Shown here one piece after another: positions 15,142-23,951 of a stretch of DNA of 32,904 nucleotides (positions are counted from its first letter, which is position 1; each line of letters starts with the position of its first letter). The translations under genes were made by a program, and so were the position numbers. Under the pieces are notes generated by a model. It did not search any database and was not told where the DNA came from. It was given only the letters and a program-made list of their open reading frames with translations. This DNA is from a bacterium (GTDB lineage: Bacteria; Sysuimicrobiota; Sysuimicrobiia; Sysuimicrobiales; Thermofontiviventaceae), in assembly GCA_030550015.1 (NCBI GenBank), contig JAUQQG010000098.1, positions 1 through 32,904 on the forward strand, given 5' to 3'.

Positions 15142-15855
15142 CTAGGTGAGTACCTCAGCAGCTCGGAGGGGGGCCTCGACGCGCTCCTCCCCCACGATGA
15201 GTCCATCCCGGATGTGCACGATGCGTTGGGCGTGCTCTGCCACGGTACGGTCGTGGGTGACGAGGATGATGGTCATGCCCGACGCGTTCAGGCGTTGGAG
15301 AATCGCCAGTACCTCTTCCCCCGTCCGGCTGTCCAGGTTCCCCGTCGGCTCATCGGCAAGAAGGAGAGAGGGGTTATTCACCAGGGCACGGGCAATGGCC
15401 ACGCGCTGCTGCTCGCCTCCCGAGAGCTCTCTGGGAGTGTGATGGCGGCGTTGCGACAGACCGACAGCTTCCAACGCCTCCGCCGCCCGCCTGGCACGCT
15501 CCTGACGGGAGACTCCCGCATACAGGAGGGGGAGCTCCACGTTGCGCTGGGCGGTCATCCTGGGAAGAAGGTGGAACGTCTGGAAGACAAAACCAATGCT
15601 CCGGTTGCGGATCTCCGCGAGGGCGTTGTCGCTGAGCTTACTTACGTCTTGGCCGTTCAGGAGATAGATCCCACTGGTGGGCCGGTCGAGGCACCCGATG
15701 AGATTCATCAACGTCGACTTCCCGGAACCTGAAGGCCCCATAATTGCCACGAACTCGCCCCGAGCAACCTCCAGGGAAATCCCACGCAGGGCTGGGACTT
15801 CCACACGCCCCAGCGTGTAGACCTTGACGATGTCCTTGAGAATGACGAGGCTCAT
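15142..15855 (-). CDS. ABC transporter ATP-binding protein (MacB/LolD type)
   Basis: The protein has 237 aa. Walker A is GPSGSGKST (residues 40-48), with a Q-loop in [22 protein letters not shown], signature [15 protein letters not shown], Walker [14 protein letters not shown] and switch His in LVTHD. The [19 protein letters not shown] stretch is typical of the MacB/LolD/FtsE group. It powers the permease encoded 12 nt downstream. Its ATG overlaps the fusion-protein stop in an ATGA arrangement. Confidence 0.95.
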   Translation of the reverse strand: MSLVILKDIVKVYTLGRVEVPALRGISLEVARGEFVAIMGPSGSGKSTLMNLIGCLDRPTSGIYLLNGQDVSKLSDNALAEIRNRSIGFVFQTFHLLPRMTAQRNVELPLLYAGVSRQERARRAAEALEAVGLSQRRHHTPRELSGGEQQRVAIARALVNNPSLLLADEPTGNLDSRTGEEVLAILQRLNASGMTIILVTHDRTVAEHAQRIVHIRDGLIVGEERVEAPLRAAEVLT

Positions 15856-17249
15856 CGTTCCTCCCGGATCGTCACGCGTTCGCCATCGCGAAGGTTCTGC
15901 AGCCCTCCTATCACCACCAGCTCGCCAGGCTCCAGTCCTTCCACCACCTCTACCTTGTCGACACCTCGAAGGCCTATTTGGATCTTCCTCGCGCGGACCA
16001 CGCCATTGCTGACCACAAAGACCTTCGTATTGCCCTCGCTCTCTATGAGAGCATCGAGGGGGATCTGGAGAGCGTCTTCTTTGGACTGGACAACGATGTC
16101 CACATCCACGCTCATTCCAGGGAGAAGAGGGGTGGGCCCGGAGAGATCGATCCTGGCGCGAGCGATGCGGGCTGCCGGACGGATCTCCACGGCACGGCCC
16201 AGACGAGTGATCTGCCCTTTAAACTTGCGGCCAGGGAATGCGTCTGCGGTAACCTCCACCCGCTGCCCGGTGCGGATCTTCCCGAGATCCGCCTCATCGA
16301 TGTCCGCATTCACCCATACCTCACTTAGGTCCGCAATGGAAAGGAGGGGAACCCCTGGGGTGACCACCTGGCCCACCTCAGCAAGGAGGCGTGTGATCAC
16401 CCCCCTGAAAGGTGCAGTAACCAACGCGTCTTGCAGGCGACCCCTGGCGGCCTGCACAGCCTCCGATGCCTGGGCAACCTGGGCTTCACTGGCCCTGAGG
16501 GCTGCCAGGGCCTGCTGGAGCTGGTGCCTAGCCGCCTCAACCCCTGCATCGGCCTGGCGGACCTGGGCGAGGGCTACCTCCCGCTCCTCCCTCCTTGGAC
16601 CTCTCTGGAGGAGACGAAGCTGGCTCAGGGCTGCATCGTATTGCGCCTTGGCCGCGTCGTATTGCGCTTTGGCCGCGTCGACCTGAGCCGGGCCTACCGC
16701 TCCCTCGGCCAGGAGTTTCCGCTGGATCTGGAGTTGGCGCTCGGCCTCTTCTAAACGCGCCTTGCTCGCTTCCACAGATGCCTCTGCAGCGCGGACTTCC
16801 TCAGGACGAGGCCCAGCTAGGACCTGCTTGTACTGCGCCCTTGCTGCCAATGCAGCAGCTTCCGCGCGGGCGAGGTTACTCCGCGCAGCTTCCACAGCTG
16901 CGCGCGCCTGTTCGAGTTGCCGACGGCTCACCACGAGCGCTGCCATTGCCTGGTCCAGCTGGGAGCGGAGGTCCCTGTCATCGAGGCGGAGGAGCACCAT
17001 CCCAGGCTCCACCGTGTCCCCCTCTTGAACGCGGACCTCCACAATGCGGCCTGGGATCTTCGCCGACAGCTCGGCGGAACGGCTCGCCACAGTACCCGTT
17101 GTGCTCACGATCTCTGTAATCGTGCCCACAGTAGGCTCCACTACAGTGACTTCCTTGAGATCCCGGCGAAGCCCGATCCCGCCAGTTGCCCAGACGATCC
17201 CCACCACGGCGAGCGTTGCGATGGCGACAAGAAGAAGGATCCCCCGCAC
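15852..17249 (-). CDS. Membrane fusion protein (MacA/HlyD family)
   Basis: The protein is about 465 aa from a GTG start. Order: TM anchor [19 protein letters not shown], first lipoyl half ([22 protein letters not shown]), a long Ala/Arg/Gln-rich coiled-coil hairpin of about 180 residues, second lipoyl half ([20 protein letters not shown]), then beta-barrel and membrane-proximal domains. It bridges the permease to an outer partner. Start choice: a promoter at 17335-17364 would start transcription near 17328, leaving only 4 nt before the upstream TTG at 17324. The GTG at 17249 has GGAGGAG 4 nt upstream and places the TM helix at the N-terminus, so it is preferred. No TolC gene is nearby. Confidence 0.9.
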   Translation of the reverse strand: MRGILLLVAIATLAVVGIVWATGGIGLRRDLKEVTVVEPTVGTITEIVSTTGTVASRSAELSAKIPGRIVEVRVQEGDTVEPGMVLLRLDDRDLRSQLDQAMAALVVSRRQLEQARAAVEAARSNLARAEAAALAARAQYKQVLAGPRPEEVRAAEASVEASKARLEEAERQLQIQRKLLAEGAVGPAQVDAAKAQYDAAKAQYDAALSQLRLLQRGPRREEREVALAQVRQADAGVEAARHQLQQALAALRASEAQVAQASEAVQAARGRLQDALVTAPFRGVITRLLAEVGQVVTPGVPLLSIADLSEVWVNADIDEADLGKIRTGQRVEVTADAFPGRKFKGQITRLGRAVEIRPAARIARARIDLSGPTPLLPGMSVDVDIVVQSKEDALQIPLDALIESEGNTKVFVVSNGVVRARKIQIGLRGVDKVEVVEGLEPGELVVIGGLQNLRDGERVTIREER

Positions 17250-17334
17250 AGTTCTCCTCCACGATGAAAGAATTCTCGGGAGCTCCGGCGAAAGCCACAA
17301 CTCTTTTGCCGGCGAACTCTCCAAAACCCTCCTC

Positions 17335-17364
17335 TATATAAGTACACAGCCTGAGAAAATGCAA
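17335..17364 (-). promoter_or_regulatory. Promoter of the MFP-ATPase-permease operon
   Basis: On the minus strand TTGCAT (17359-17364) and TATATA (17335-17340) are 18 nt apart, with a predicted start near 17328. This gives a leader of about 80 nt to the preferred GTG start. Confidence 0.65.
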
Positions 17365-17398
17365 GGCCGGCCGTTCCAGGTAGGATTGGAAAGACTTT

Positions 17399-18322
17399 TC
17401 ACTGGGTGACTCCGTGTACCAAAATCCCCCAGAGGAGGTCTGCCTCGCTCACGGTGATGCGACGGATGGAGAGAGAATCCATGATCGTCCCACAGAGGAG
17501 AGCTCCCGCCACGAGGATGTCTGCTCTCTCCGGCTGGATCGCCGGGAGCTTCCGGCGCTCCTCCAGAGGGATGGACGCGAGTTGCCAGAGGAGATGCTCG
17601 ATCTCCTCCCGAGAAAGGGAAGAGCCGTGGACTCTCTCTGGGGTATAGGGGATGATCCTATGGTGAAAGGCGCTCAGCGCAGTCAGGGTGCCGCCAGTTC
17701 CAATGGCCAAGCTAGGGTGGAGGGAGGGGATCGCTCGGAAGACCTCTAGGAGATGGTTCCTGGCAGCGGTGATCTCTGGTGGGGACGGGGGATCGCTCGT
17801 GAGGAACTCCTCGGTGAGCCTCACTGCCCCGACAGGAAGGCTCACTACACCCTCCACCTTTTCTCCACCCCAGGCAAGCTCCGTGCTCCCCCCACCGACA
17901 TCGATGACGAGCACTGGCCCCGCGGAGGGGGGTTCCTCTCGTGGGGAGAGTCCGGCGGTAGCACCAAGGAATCCCAAGGTGGCCTCCTCCTCCCCTGAGA
18001 GCACCCAGACCCTGAGCCCACGCTCGCGCAGGGCGGCGAGGACCTCCTCCCGGTTCGCCGCCTCGCGGACGGCTTGTGTGGCCACTACATGGACCTCCAC
18101 CGCGCCCCGAGCCCGTGCTTCCTCCACGAAGGAGTCGACGGCCTCAACGGTGCGGATGATCGCGGAGGAGCGAAGAAGCCCGCTTCTGGCAAGGCCTTCG
18201 CCCAACCGTGTGATCACCTGAGCCTGATAGAGGGGTTGGATTCGCCCCGGGAAGACTTCGGCAACGAGAAGCCTGACCGAGTTCGTCCCCACATCAATGG
18301 CCGCTAAGCGCATCACCGCCAT
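17399..18322 (-). CDS. Exopolyphosphatase / pppGpp phosphohydrolase (Ppx/GppA, short form)
   Basis: The protein has 307 aa, the ASKHA-fold core without the C-terminal HD-like domain of E. coli Ppx. Phosphate loops: AIDVGTNSVRLLVAEV near the N-terminus and LVIDVGGGSTELAW near residue 150; also TRLGEGLARSGLL, VVATQAVREAANR, and GTGGTLTALSAF. It hydrolyses polyphosphate and/or pppGpp. GGAG lies 7 nt before the ATG at 18322; an in-frame ATG 9 nt later is the alternative. It overlaps the end of the anti-sigma gene by 29 nt, so it is translationally linked to the SigR-like stress module. This ties polyphosphate or alarmone turnover to redox stress (inference). Confidence 0.9.
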   Translation of the reverse strand: MAVMRLAAIDVGTNSVRLLVAEVFPGRIQPLYQAQVITRLGEGLARSGLLRSSAIIRTVEAVDSFVEEARARGAVEVHVVATQAVREAANREEVLAALRERGLRVWVLSGEEEATLGFLGATAGLSPREEPPSAGPVLVIDVGGGSTELAWGGEKVEGVVSLPVGAVRLTEEFLTSDPPSPPEITAARNHLLEVFRAIPSLHPSLAIGTGGTLTALSAFHHRIIPYTPERVHGSSLSREEIEHLLWQLASIPLEERRKLPAIQPERADILVAGALLCGTIMDSLSIRRITVSEADLLWGILVHGVTQ

Positions 18323-18548
18323 GGGAAGACTCCGCGAGGAGGGCGAGGAGGCGAGCTCTTAACCCTGCAGGCGCTTTGTCCTTCTTGCAACATGTCTGGA
18401 TGATCTCCCGGAGGCGCCGCTCAAAATCGGCATGCTCCTTACACCGGAGGCAGGCACGCACATGCTCCTCGACCTCCTGCGAGACCTCCACCTCCAGCTC
18501 GCGATCGAGCCATGTCCATAACAGACGGATCACTTGCTCGCAGTCCAT
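18294..18548 (-). CDS. Zinc-binding anti-sigma factor (RsrA-like, zf-HC2)
   Basis: The protein has 84 aa. It shows the ZAS zinc site: Cys3, then His29-x3-Cys33-x2-Cys36, with an extra Cys53-Cys54 pair at the end of the binding helix, much as RsrA carries a C-terminal redox cysteine. In the SigR/RsrA model, disulfide stress oxidises the cysteines, zinc is lost and the sigma factor is released. It is encoded 32 nt after the ECF sigma gene, the usual order. No membrane segment is present, so the protein is cytosolic. Confidence 0.9.
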   Translation of the reverse strand: MDCEQVIRLLWTWLDRELEVEVSQEVEEHVRACLRCKEHADFERRLREIIQTCCKKDKAPAGLRARLLALLAESSHGGDALSGH

Positions 18549-18580
18549 GGCTCCCTTCTCGGTATTCCCCCTCAGGGAAA

Positions 18581-19192
18581 TTACTCCCCACTCACCCGGC
18601 GGTTCTCCATGGCGTACTCCCAGAGCGCCTGGCGGAGTTGCTGGCGCCCGCGATGGAGCCTGGACATCACCGTTCCCAAAGGGATGTCTAGGATCTCTGA
18701 GATCTCCTTGTAAGAAAATCCCTCGATATCGGCAAGGACCACAGCCATCCGGAACGGCGCAGGGAGTTGCGAGAGTGCCTTCCGCACGTGTTCGTCCATG
18801 ATCCGCTCGATGAATGCCTCAGGGTTCCCTCTCTCACTGAACTCCGTGCTTCCATGGACCCTATTGGAAAGGTAGAACTCCCCGATATCCTCCTGATCCA
18901 CCCTCTCAGGCTCTCTATGGCTCCGGCGATACCTGTCAATGTAGGCATTCATGAGGATCTTAAAAAGCCAGGCCCGGGCGTTTGTTCCCTCCTGGAACCG
19001 GTCGAACGATCGCCAGGCCCGGAGGAATGTCTCCTGAACGAGATCCTCGGCATCGCTGCGGTGTCCTGTAAGGCGCAAGGCCGTCCGGTAGAGGGGGTCA
19101 AGGAATTCCTCCACCATGGCTTCATAACGTTCTTGTGCACCTCTGTTCCTTCCCTGGTCCATCTCTGTAAACGATCTCCCTGCACCGTCCAT
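18581..19192 (-). CDS. ECF sigma factor, SigR/SigH-like
   Basis: The protein is about 203 aa. Region 2 reads LYRTALRLTGHRSDAEDLVQETFLRAWRSFDRFQEGTNARAWLFKILMNAYIDRYRR, and the FQEGTN signature is typical of the SigR/SigH (ECF12) group. Region 4 reads LPAPFRMAVVLADIEGFSYKEISEILDIPLGTVMSRLHRGRQQLRQ. The partner zinc anti-sigma gene follows directly. The start is uncertain: ATGs at 19192 and 19162 and a GTG at 19216 are possible; 19192 has an AAGGG-like site. The 207 nt upstream to the Rrf2 gene hold no promoter I can defend, including no clear GGAAT-N18-GTT SigR box. Confidence 0.93.
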   Translation of the reverse strand: MDGAGRSFTEMDQGRNRGAQERYEAMVEEFLDPLYRTALRLTGHRSDAEDLVQETFLRAWRSFDRFQEGTNARAWLFKILMNAYIDRYRRSHREPERVDQEDIGEFYLSNRVHGSTEFSERGNPEAFIERIMDEHVRKALSQLPAPFRMAVVLADIEGFSYKEISEILDIPLGTVMSRLHRGRQQLRQALWEYAMENRRVSGE

Positions 19193-19399
19193 TCCTACAC
19201 CGTCCCTTTGTCCCACAAAGGGGGTGCACAGGCTTTCAGGGCCACGAGAGGGAGATGCAAGCTTCGCGAAAGCCGCCCTTTGCCGGGCATTTCGAAGGGG
19301 AGTGTCTCGCTTCTTGATACAGACGGATCTCTGCTACTCCCGGAAAAGTCAGCAAGAAAGGGTTTGCTCACTCGCTTGGGATCCCTGGGTGGATCTTCC

Positions 19400-19831
19400 T
19401 CAGGCGCGCCTTGCTGGCTCTCGGGGGCGGTCGGGGAGCAGGTCCGCAAGGGTCATCTGCTTCAGAACCCCTTCAGCAGCCGTGCGGATCGCCTCCCACA
19501 CCGGGCGGACACCACACCCTGGGGCATAGATACAGGGAACGTCCCCCGCCTCCACACATTCCCATGGAGAGAGGGAGCCCTCCAGGACGACAAAAGCCTC
19601 CCGCAGGGTAATCTCCTCAGGAGGCCGCGCCAGGACGTGACCGCCGTTTGGCCCGCGCTTGCTCGTCACAAGCCCCGCCCTTCGGAGGGTGACCATCAGC
19701 TGGTTGAGGTAAGGGACGGGAAGACCCTGACGGCGCGCGATCTCGTGGCTCTGCACAGGACCCTGCCCGTAGTGGATGGCCAGATCTAACAAGGCCCTGA
19801 TTCCGTACTCTGCTCGTGTCGAGACCCGCAT
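19400..19831 (-). CDS. Rrf2 family regulator with three cysteines (IscR/CymR-like)
   Basis: The protein has 143 aa. The start MRVSTRAEYGIRALLDLAIHYG and the winged helix (SHEIARRQGLPVPYLNQLMVTLRRAGLVTSKRGPNGGHVLARP) are standard Rrf2. Cys92, Cys100 and Cys106 (C-x7-C-x5-C) sit where IscR holds its Fe-S cluster (C-x5-C-x5-C), so cluster sensing is likely; CymR, which controls cysteine genes with CysK in firmicutes, lacks them. It is the last gene of the sulfur operon, 44 nt after the JAMM protease gene, and is the natural candidate for its regulator. GAGGG lies 4 nt before the ATG. Confidence 0.9.
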   Translation of the reverse strand: MRVSTRAEYGIRALLDLAIHYGQGPVQSHEIARRQGLPVPYLNQLMVTLRRAGLVTSKRGPNGGHVLARPPEEITLREAFVVLEGSLSPWECVEAGDVPCIYAPGCGVRPVWEAIRTAAEGVLKQMTLADLLPDRPREPARRA

Positions 19832-19875
19832 GGTTCCCTCACATCCTTCCTTGATCCCGCGGGATCAGGACGCCT

Positions 19876-20283
19876 TCATCCCTCCTGGACCTCCACGTCC
19901 TCCTCGGAGATCTTCCCATCGAGGATACGGAAGGCCCGAATCACCGGGTTCTGCTGGTCTTGGAGGGAGACGATTACATAGATGGCTTCCGGGTAGAAGG
20001 CCTTCTCCACGTCGGTCCGAGAGGGATAGGCCTGGGAGTGCGTGTGAGAGTGGTAGATCCCCACCAGCTCCCAGCCCTTCGCCTCTATCTCTTTGAAGAA
20101 TTTCAGTTGCTCTGCCGGATCCATGAGATAGGTAAAGGGGCTATGGTCGACATTGGTCCCCCGGTAGACCTCTTCCACGACCCCATCCTTCCCAGCAAGG
20201 AGCCCACAGCATTCGTTGGGATATTCTTCCCGGGCGTGCCGGATGATTTCCTCCACTTGATTCTTCCGCAATCTGAGCGCCAT
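19876..20283 (-). CDS. JAMM/MPN+ metalloprotease (Mec-like, M67)
   Basis: The protein has 135 aa. The full JAMM zinc motif is present: Glu24 in YPNECCG, His78-Ser-His80, Ser88 and Asp91 (H-S-H-x7-S-x2-D). Mycobacterial Mec releases cysteine from the CysO-cysteine conjugate; QbsD-type relatives trim the tail of sulfur-carrier proteins to expose Gly-Gly. Both activities could be needed here because the operon's carrier has residues beyond its GG. The ATG at 20283 is chosen to match the family N-terminus; an ATG at 20310 is possible. It is 49 nt downstream of the CysM-like gene. Confidence 0.92.
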   Translation of the reverse strand: MALRLRKNQVEEIIRHAREEYPNECCGLLAGKDGVVEEVYRGTNVDHSPFTYLMDPAEQLKFFKEIEAKGWELVGIYHSHTHSQAYPSRTDVEKAFYPEAIYVIVSLQDQQNPVIRAFRILDGKISEEDVEVQEG

Positions 20284-20332
20284 CTTCCCGCGATACTCAC
20301 CTGCCCTCATTTTACCATAAAGCTAGGCCATC

Positions 20333-21301
20333 TTAGAGCTCTCTCCAAAGGGCCGTGCTCAGATAGCGATCCCCGCCGTCAGGGAAGATCACGACCACGA
20401 CCCCCTCTTCGAGGGACCGCGCCACCTCCAGCGCAGCGACCATCGCCGCCCCTGCAGACTGGCCAACAAAGAGCCCCTCCTCCCGGGCAAGGCGCCGCGC
20501 CATGGCGTAGGCGTCCTCGGTGCGCACATGGATCTTCCGATCGTGGACTCGGGGATCATAGATGCCCGGGACAATAGCCGTCTCCATGTGCTTAAGCCCC
20601 TCAATCCCATGGAGAGGGCTATCTGGCTCCACCGCAATCACCTCAATCGCTGGGTTGAACTCCTTAAGCCGGCGCCCTACTCCCATGAGGGTCCCGCTCG
20701 TGCCGATCCCGGCGACGAAGTGGGTCACGCGACCTCCTGTCTGCTCGAGGATCTCCACGCCAGTGGTGTGGTAGTGGGCCCGCCAGTTCTCCGGGTTGTT
20801 GTATTGGTCGGGCATGAAGTAACGATCGGGGTTCTCCTCATAGATCCGCCTAGCGACCCTGATGGCGCCGTCGGAACCCTCCAGAGGGTCGGAGACAATG
20901 ATCCGCGCCCCATAGGCAGCGATAATCTTTCTACGCTCCTCGCTCACGTTCCCGGGGACGACGAGTTCCACCTGGTAACCCTTGATGGCGCCGATCATCG
21001 CGTAGGCGATCCCAGCGTTCCCCGAGGTAGAGTCCAGGATCACCTTCTCGGGAGTGAGCTGGCCCGACCGTTCGGCCTCCTCAATCATCCGCAGGACTGG
21101 GCGGTCCTTCACGGATCCACCCGGGTTAAACCACTCGGCCTTGGCTAAGATCTCCACACCTTCCTTGACACCCGAAAGGACACGCTCAATGCGCAGAAGA
21201 GGCGTCCCCCCGATGCAGGCCAGGAGGGATGTCCCTCGCCGCGGCGTCAGCTCCGATGCCTTAGCTCTTGTAGAGGACTCGATCGGTCTCACCATGATCA
21301 C
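20333..21301 (-). CDS. Cysteine synthase, CysM-like (PLP)
   Basis: The protein has about 322 aa (GTG at 21301; an ATG at 21295 would give 320). PLP lysine is Lys65 in PGGSVKDRP, with the substrate loop STSGNAGIAYAM and the phosphate loop GIGTSGTLMGVGR. VLRMIEEAE, VTHFVAGIGT and HGIEGLKHMETAIVPGIYDP resemble mycobacterial CysM, which uses O-phosphoserine and the CysO thiocarboxylate, rather than CysK. The Arg that reads the phosphate in mycobacterial CysM (in EPRYG, as I recall it) is not obvious in EPDSP, so the acceptor is not proven. The start overlaps the serine kinase stop by 4 nt, which directly links substrate supply to this enzyme. Confidence 0.88.
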   Translation of the reverse strand: MIMVRPIESSTRAKASELTPRRGTSLLACIGGTPLLRIERVLSGVKEGVEILAKAEWFNPGGSVKDRPVLRMIEEAERSGQLTPEKVILDSTSGNAGIAYAMIGAIKGYQVELVVPGNVSEERRKIIAAYGARIIVSDPLEGSDGAIRVARRIYEENPDRYFMPDQYNNPENWRAHYHTTGVEILEQTGGRVTHFVAGIGTSGTLMGVGRRLKEFNPAIEVIAVEPDSPLHGIEGLKHMETAIVPGIYDPRVHDRKIHVRTEDAYAMARRLAREEGLFVGQSAGAAMVAALEVARSLEEGVVVVIFPDGGDRYLSTALWREL

Positions 21302-22173
21302 TCGTCGAAAAGCACCGTCGCCTCAGGATAGAACCGGACTCTATGGTCGCGGAGCCTCTCCCCGATCAGCTTCTGGAGCATGGCGTTTGCTTGATCTAAG
21401 GGCCTAGACCCCTGCAGGAACTCCAAGGGAAGGTTCACCCTCAGGGCTCGCCCCGGGATGATGTGCCGGGTGATCCCCGTAGGGAGCTTTGCCCCGTTCT
21501 GGGCGATGGCCAAGATCTCTTCCTTGGTAAATAAAGGGAAGCTAACCAGGACCTCTGCGCCGCCGTACTCCTGGGCCAGGGCAGCAAGGTCATCCTCCAG
21601 GACCCGGTAGATGCGGGCCGTGGACTTATATACCGCGACAACCCTCCTCAGGAGCTCCACATCCCGTAACAGATCGGACACCCCTCCAACTGCATAGGCT
21701 GTCCCGTCCGAAAGGGTGACCGCGCAGAGGACTTCTCTCCTCCGCAGGCGGGCCTGGGCTTCCTCCTGTGGGACTCGCTCAATCTCCGTTCCAAGGACCC
21801 CGGCAATCCGCTCGATGAGTTCAACACCTGGCATATCCAAGAGGAGGTGACGCCAGACATCCAAGATGATGCACGGGTCGAAGTAATCCACCACCTGGAC
21901 CATCTGGTAAGGGTATCCCAGCTGGGTCAAGGCCATGACCCGGTTCGCACCGTCGAGCACCACGAGGGGGCCGGGGAATTGATCCAGGGGTGCGGCAATC
22001 GGGGGGTTCTTCAGGAATCCATCCTGCCGCAAGCGCTCAGAAAGCCGCTCTACACGCTTTGGGTCGCACTCCTCGTGGAGGAGGACCTCTCTCCCCTCCA
22101 CGATGGCCATCCGTGGGAGCCTCAAGCCCCGCAATGAGGCAGTCGTTGTGGTTGCCAGGAGCTCGCGATCCAT
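21298..22173 (-). CDS. ParB-like free serine kinase (SbnI/SerK family)
   Basis: The protein has 291 aa. The ParB/sulfiredoxin-like N-terminus has LLHEECDPKRVERL (the Glu in LHE aligns, as I recall, with the catalytic Glu of SerK/SbnI) and VVLDGANRVMAL at 71-82, the counterpart of DGVHR in SbnI. The C-terminal part, from FTKEEILAIAQNGAKLP and GITRHIIPGRALRVNLPLE to FYPEATVLFDE, runs parallel to the end of staphylococcal SbnI. Family members phosphorylate free L-serine to O-phospho-L-serine. Placed between CBS and CysM genes (11-nt gap, 4-nt overlap), it would supply O-phosphoserine for cysteine synthesis without SerA/SerC. A ParB-type DNA role is unlikely: no HTH is visible. Confidence 0.82.
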   Translation of the reverse strand: MDRELLATTTTASLRGLRLPRMAIVEGREVLLHEECDPKRVERLSERLRQDGFLKNPPIAAPLDQFPGPLVVLDGANRVMALTQLGYPYQMVQVVDYFDPCIILDVWRHLLLDMPGVELIERIAGVLGTEIERVPQEEAQARLRRREVLCAVTLSDGTAYAVGGVSDLLRDVELLRRVVAVYKSTARIYRVLEDDLAALAQEYGGAEVLVSFPLFTKEEILAIAQNGAKLPTGITRHIIPGRALRVNLPLEFLQGSRPLDQANAMLQKLIGERLRDHRVRFYPEATVLFDE

Positions 22174-22184
22174 GGTCCCTCGCG

Positions 22185-23627
22185 TTACTCCGCGTCCTTC
22201 CGCTGACGGCTCAAGTGGTCGATGAGGTCGATCTTGGTCACAATCCCCACGACCCGCCCCTGTTCCACGACAACGGCGGCGTTGGTAGAGATGAAGAGTT
22301 CCGCGACCTGCTCAATGGGTGTATCCGGGTTCACCACAGGAGGAGCCGGATCTACAATCGGCGCGATAGGATCTTCTGGGTCGTACCCTCCCTCGAGGAG
22401 GTGGTTAAGGAGATCCACCTCGGTGATCATCCCGACAAGCCCGCTGTCCTCCAGGACAGGAAGCTGGGAGATATCGTATTGCTTCATCTTGGCGATGACC
22501 ACCCCAATGGAGTCCCTTGGGCTCGCTGTGATAAGCTCCAAACGCTTCCCCCGAAGGATGTCCGCCACAACACCCAGCCCGGATTCCAGGAACCCGTGCT
22601 CACGCATCCAGTCGTCTGAGAAGATCTTGGAGAGGTACCGGGCGCCTCCATCTGGGAAGATGACCACCACGCGCTTCCCCGCCCCATGGTCGGGCAGCGT
22701 CCGAAGATACTTCAGCGCACCCGCAAGAGCCGCCCCACTGCTTCCTCCAGCGAAGATCCCCTCCTCCCGAACCAGTCGGCGCGTCATGAGAAAGGCCTCA
22801 CGATCCGTGACCTGGACCACCTGGTCCACCACGGAGAAGTCCATGGTCTCTGGGAGGAAATCCTCCCCAATCCCTTCGACCTTATAGGTATGGGCCTCGC
22901 CAAGGCGTCCGGACTTGAAGTATTCGGTGTACACAGAACCAATGGGATCAACGCCAACCACAGTGAGCGAGGAGTTACGCTCCTTGAGGAACCGGCCGGC
23001 CCCGGAAATGGTCCCTCCTGTCCCCATCCCGGCTACGAGGATATCCACTTTTCCCCTCGTCTGTTTCCAGATCTCTGGCCCCGTTGTCTCATAGTGTGCC
23101 CGGGGATTCATCGGGTTATGGTATTGGCCGGCATAGAACGCGTTGGGCGTCTCCTGGGCAATCCTACGGCTTACGCTGTAGTAGCTCCTCGGGTCCTCCG
23201 GTGGGACAGCGGTCGGGGTGATCACGACTCGTGCACCAAACGCCCGCAGTAGCTGGATCTTCTCCTGGCTCATCTTATCGGGGAGGACGAAGACCGTTTT
23301 ATACCCCTTCACGGCGGCAGCCATAGCCAGCCCCACACCGGTGTTCCCGGATGTTGCCTCGACGATCGTACCCCCAGGGCGGAGGAGCCCACGGCGTTCC
23401 GCATCCTCGATCATAGCGACGCCAATGCGGTCCTTGACCGAGCCTCCTGGGTTCAGGTACTCCAGCTTCGCGACGACTTCAGCACGCACGCCGCGCACCA
23501 CCTTGTGCAACCGGACAAGAGGAGTGTTCCCAATGACCTCGAGGATGCTATCCGCAATTTCCTCCGCGAGAGGGACCTCCAGCGAGGTCCTTCCTCGCAG
23601 TTTCCTGGCATCTCGTCCGCTCCCCAT
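22185..23627 (-). CDS. Cystathionine beta-synthase with C-terminal CBS domain pair
   Basis: The protein has 480 aa. The PLP fold covers residues 25-340: IGNTPLVRL, PLP Lys65 in PGGSVKDRIG, TSGNTGVGLAM, GMGTGGTISGAGR, and EGIFAGGSSGAAL. Two CBS domains follow (ITASPRDSIGVVIAKMKQYDISQLPVLED and VNPDTPIEQVAELFISTNAAVVVEQGRVVGIVTKIDL), as in eukaryotic CBS and related bacterial enzymes regulated by SAM or adenine nucleotides. It would make cystathionine from serine and homocysteine, or serve as a second cysteine synthase. The ATG at 23627 has AAGGA 8 nt upstream; the in-frame extension to 23711 overlaps the carrier gene and is rejected. 19 nt follow the MoaD-like gene. Confidence 0.9.
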   Translation of the reverse strand: MGSGRDARKLRGRTSLEVPLAEEIADSILEVIGNTPLVRLHKVVRGVRAEVVAKLEYLNPGGSVKDRIGVAMIEDAERRGLLRPGGTIVEATSGNTGVGLAMAAAVKGYKTVFVLPDKMSQEKIQLLRAFGARVVITPTAVPPEDPRSYYSVSRRIAQETPNAFYAGQYHNPMNPRAHYETTGPEIWKQTRGKVDILVAGMGTGGTISGAGRFLKERNSSLTVVGVDPIGSVYTEYFKSGRLGEAHTYKVEGIGEDFLPETMDFSVVDQVVQVTDREAFLMTRRLVREEGIFAGGSSGAALAGALKYLRTLPDHGAGKRVVVIFPDGGARYLSKIFSDDWMREHGFLESGLGVVADILRGKRLELITASPRDSIGVVIAKMKQYDISQLPVLEDSGLVGMITEVDLLNHLLEGGYDPEDPIAPIVDPAPPVVNPDTPIEQVAELFISTNAAVVVEQGRVVGIVTKIDLIDHLSRQRKDAE

Positions 23628-23646
23628 CTCCCGGGTCCTTCCCTTC

Positions 23647-23946
23647 TCACTCCCGACTCCATACGGGAGGTTCCCCTCCCGCCATAGCCGGGATAATGGA
23701 GACCTCGTCACCGTCCGCCAGGGAGGTGTCCTTGCCCTGGAGTTGACGGATCTCTGTCCCGTTGACGAAGATATTGATGAAGCTCCTCACCTCTCCGCTC
23801 TCGTCGCAGAGCTGGGAGAGGATCCCGGGGAACTTCCTCTCCAGGGATTCCAGGAGCTCCCCCACAGTGGCTGCATCCACGATTACCTTTGCCTCCCCAC
23901 CCGTGTACCGGCGGAGAGGAGTTGGGAGATAGACCTGCGCCGGCAT
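23647..23946 (-). CDS. MoaD/ThiS/CysO-like sulfur carrier with masked C-terminal Gly-Gly
   Basis: The protein has 99 aa with a beta-grasp fold (VYLPTPLRRYTGG, SFINIFVNGTEIRQLQG, TSLADGDEVSIIPAMAGG). The carrier Gly90-Gly91 is followed by eight more residues, EPPVWSRE, before the stop; mature MoaD, ThiS and CysO end at GG because that carboxylate is adenylated and thiolated. The tail must be removed, and a JAMM protease is encoded in the same operon. The ATG at 23946 has GGGGTG at good spacing; a GTG at 23955 overlapping the previous stop is the alternative. Likely role: CysO-type sulfur donor for the CysM-like enzyme. A tungsto/molybdopterin role is possible. No E1-like activating enzyme is in the window. 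Confidence 0.9.
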   Translation of the reverse strand: MPAQVYLPTPLRRYTGGEAKVIVDAATVGELLESLERKFPGILSQLCDESGEVRSFINIFVNGTEIRQLQGKDTSLADGDEVSIIPAMAGGEPPVWSRE

Positions 23947-23951
23947 CTTTT

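Noticed and set aside
19193..19399. SigR-type promoter (GGAAT-N18-GTT) upstream of the sigma gene
   Set aside because: The nearest match has GGGAGT and no GTT at the right distance.
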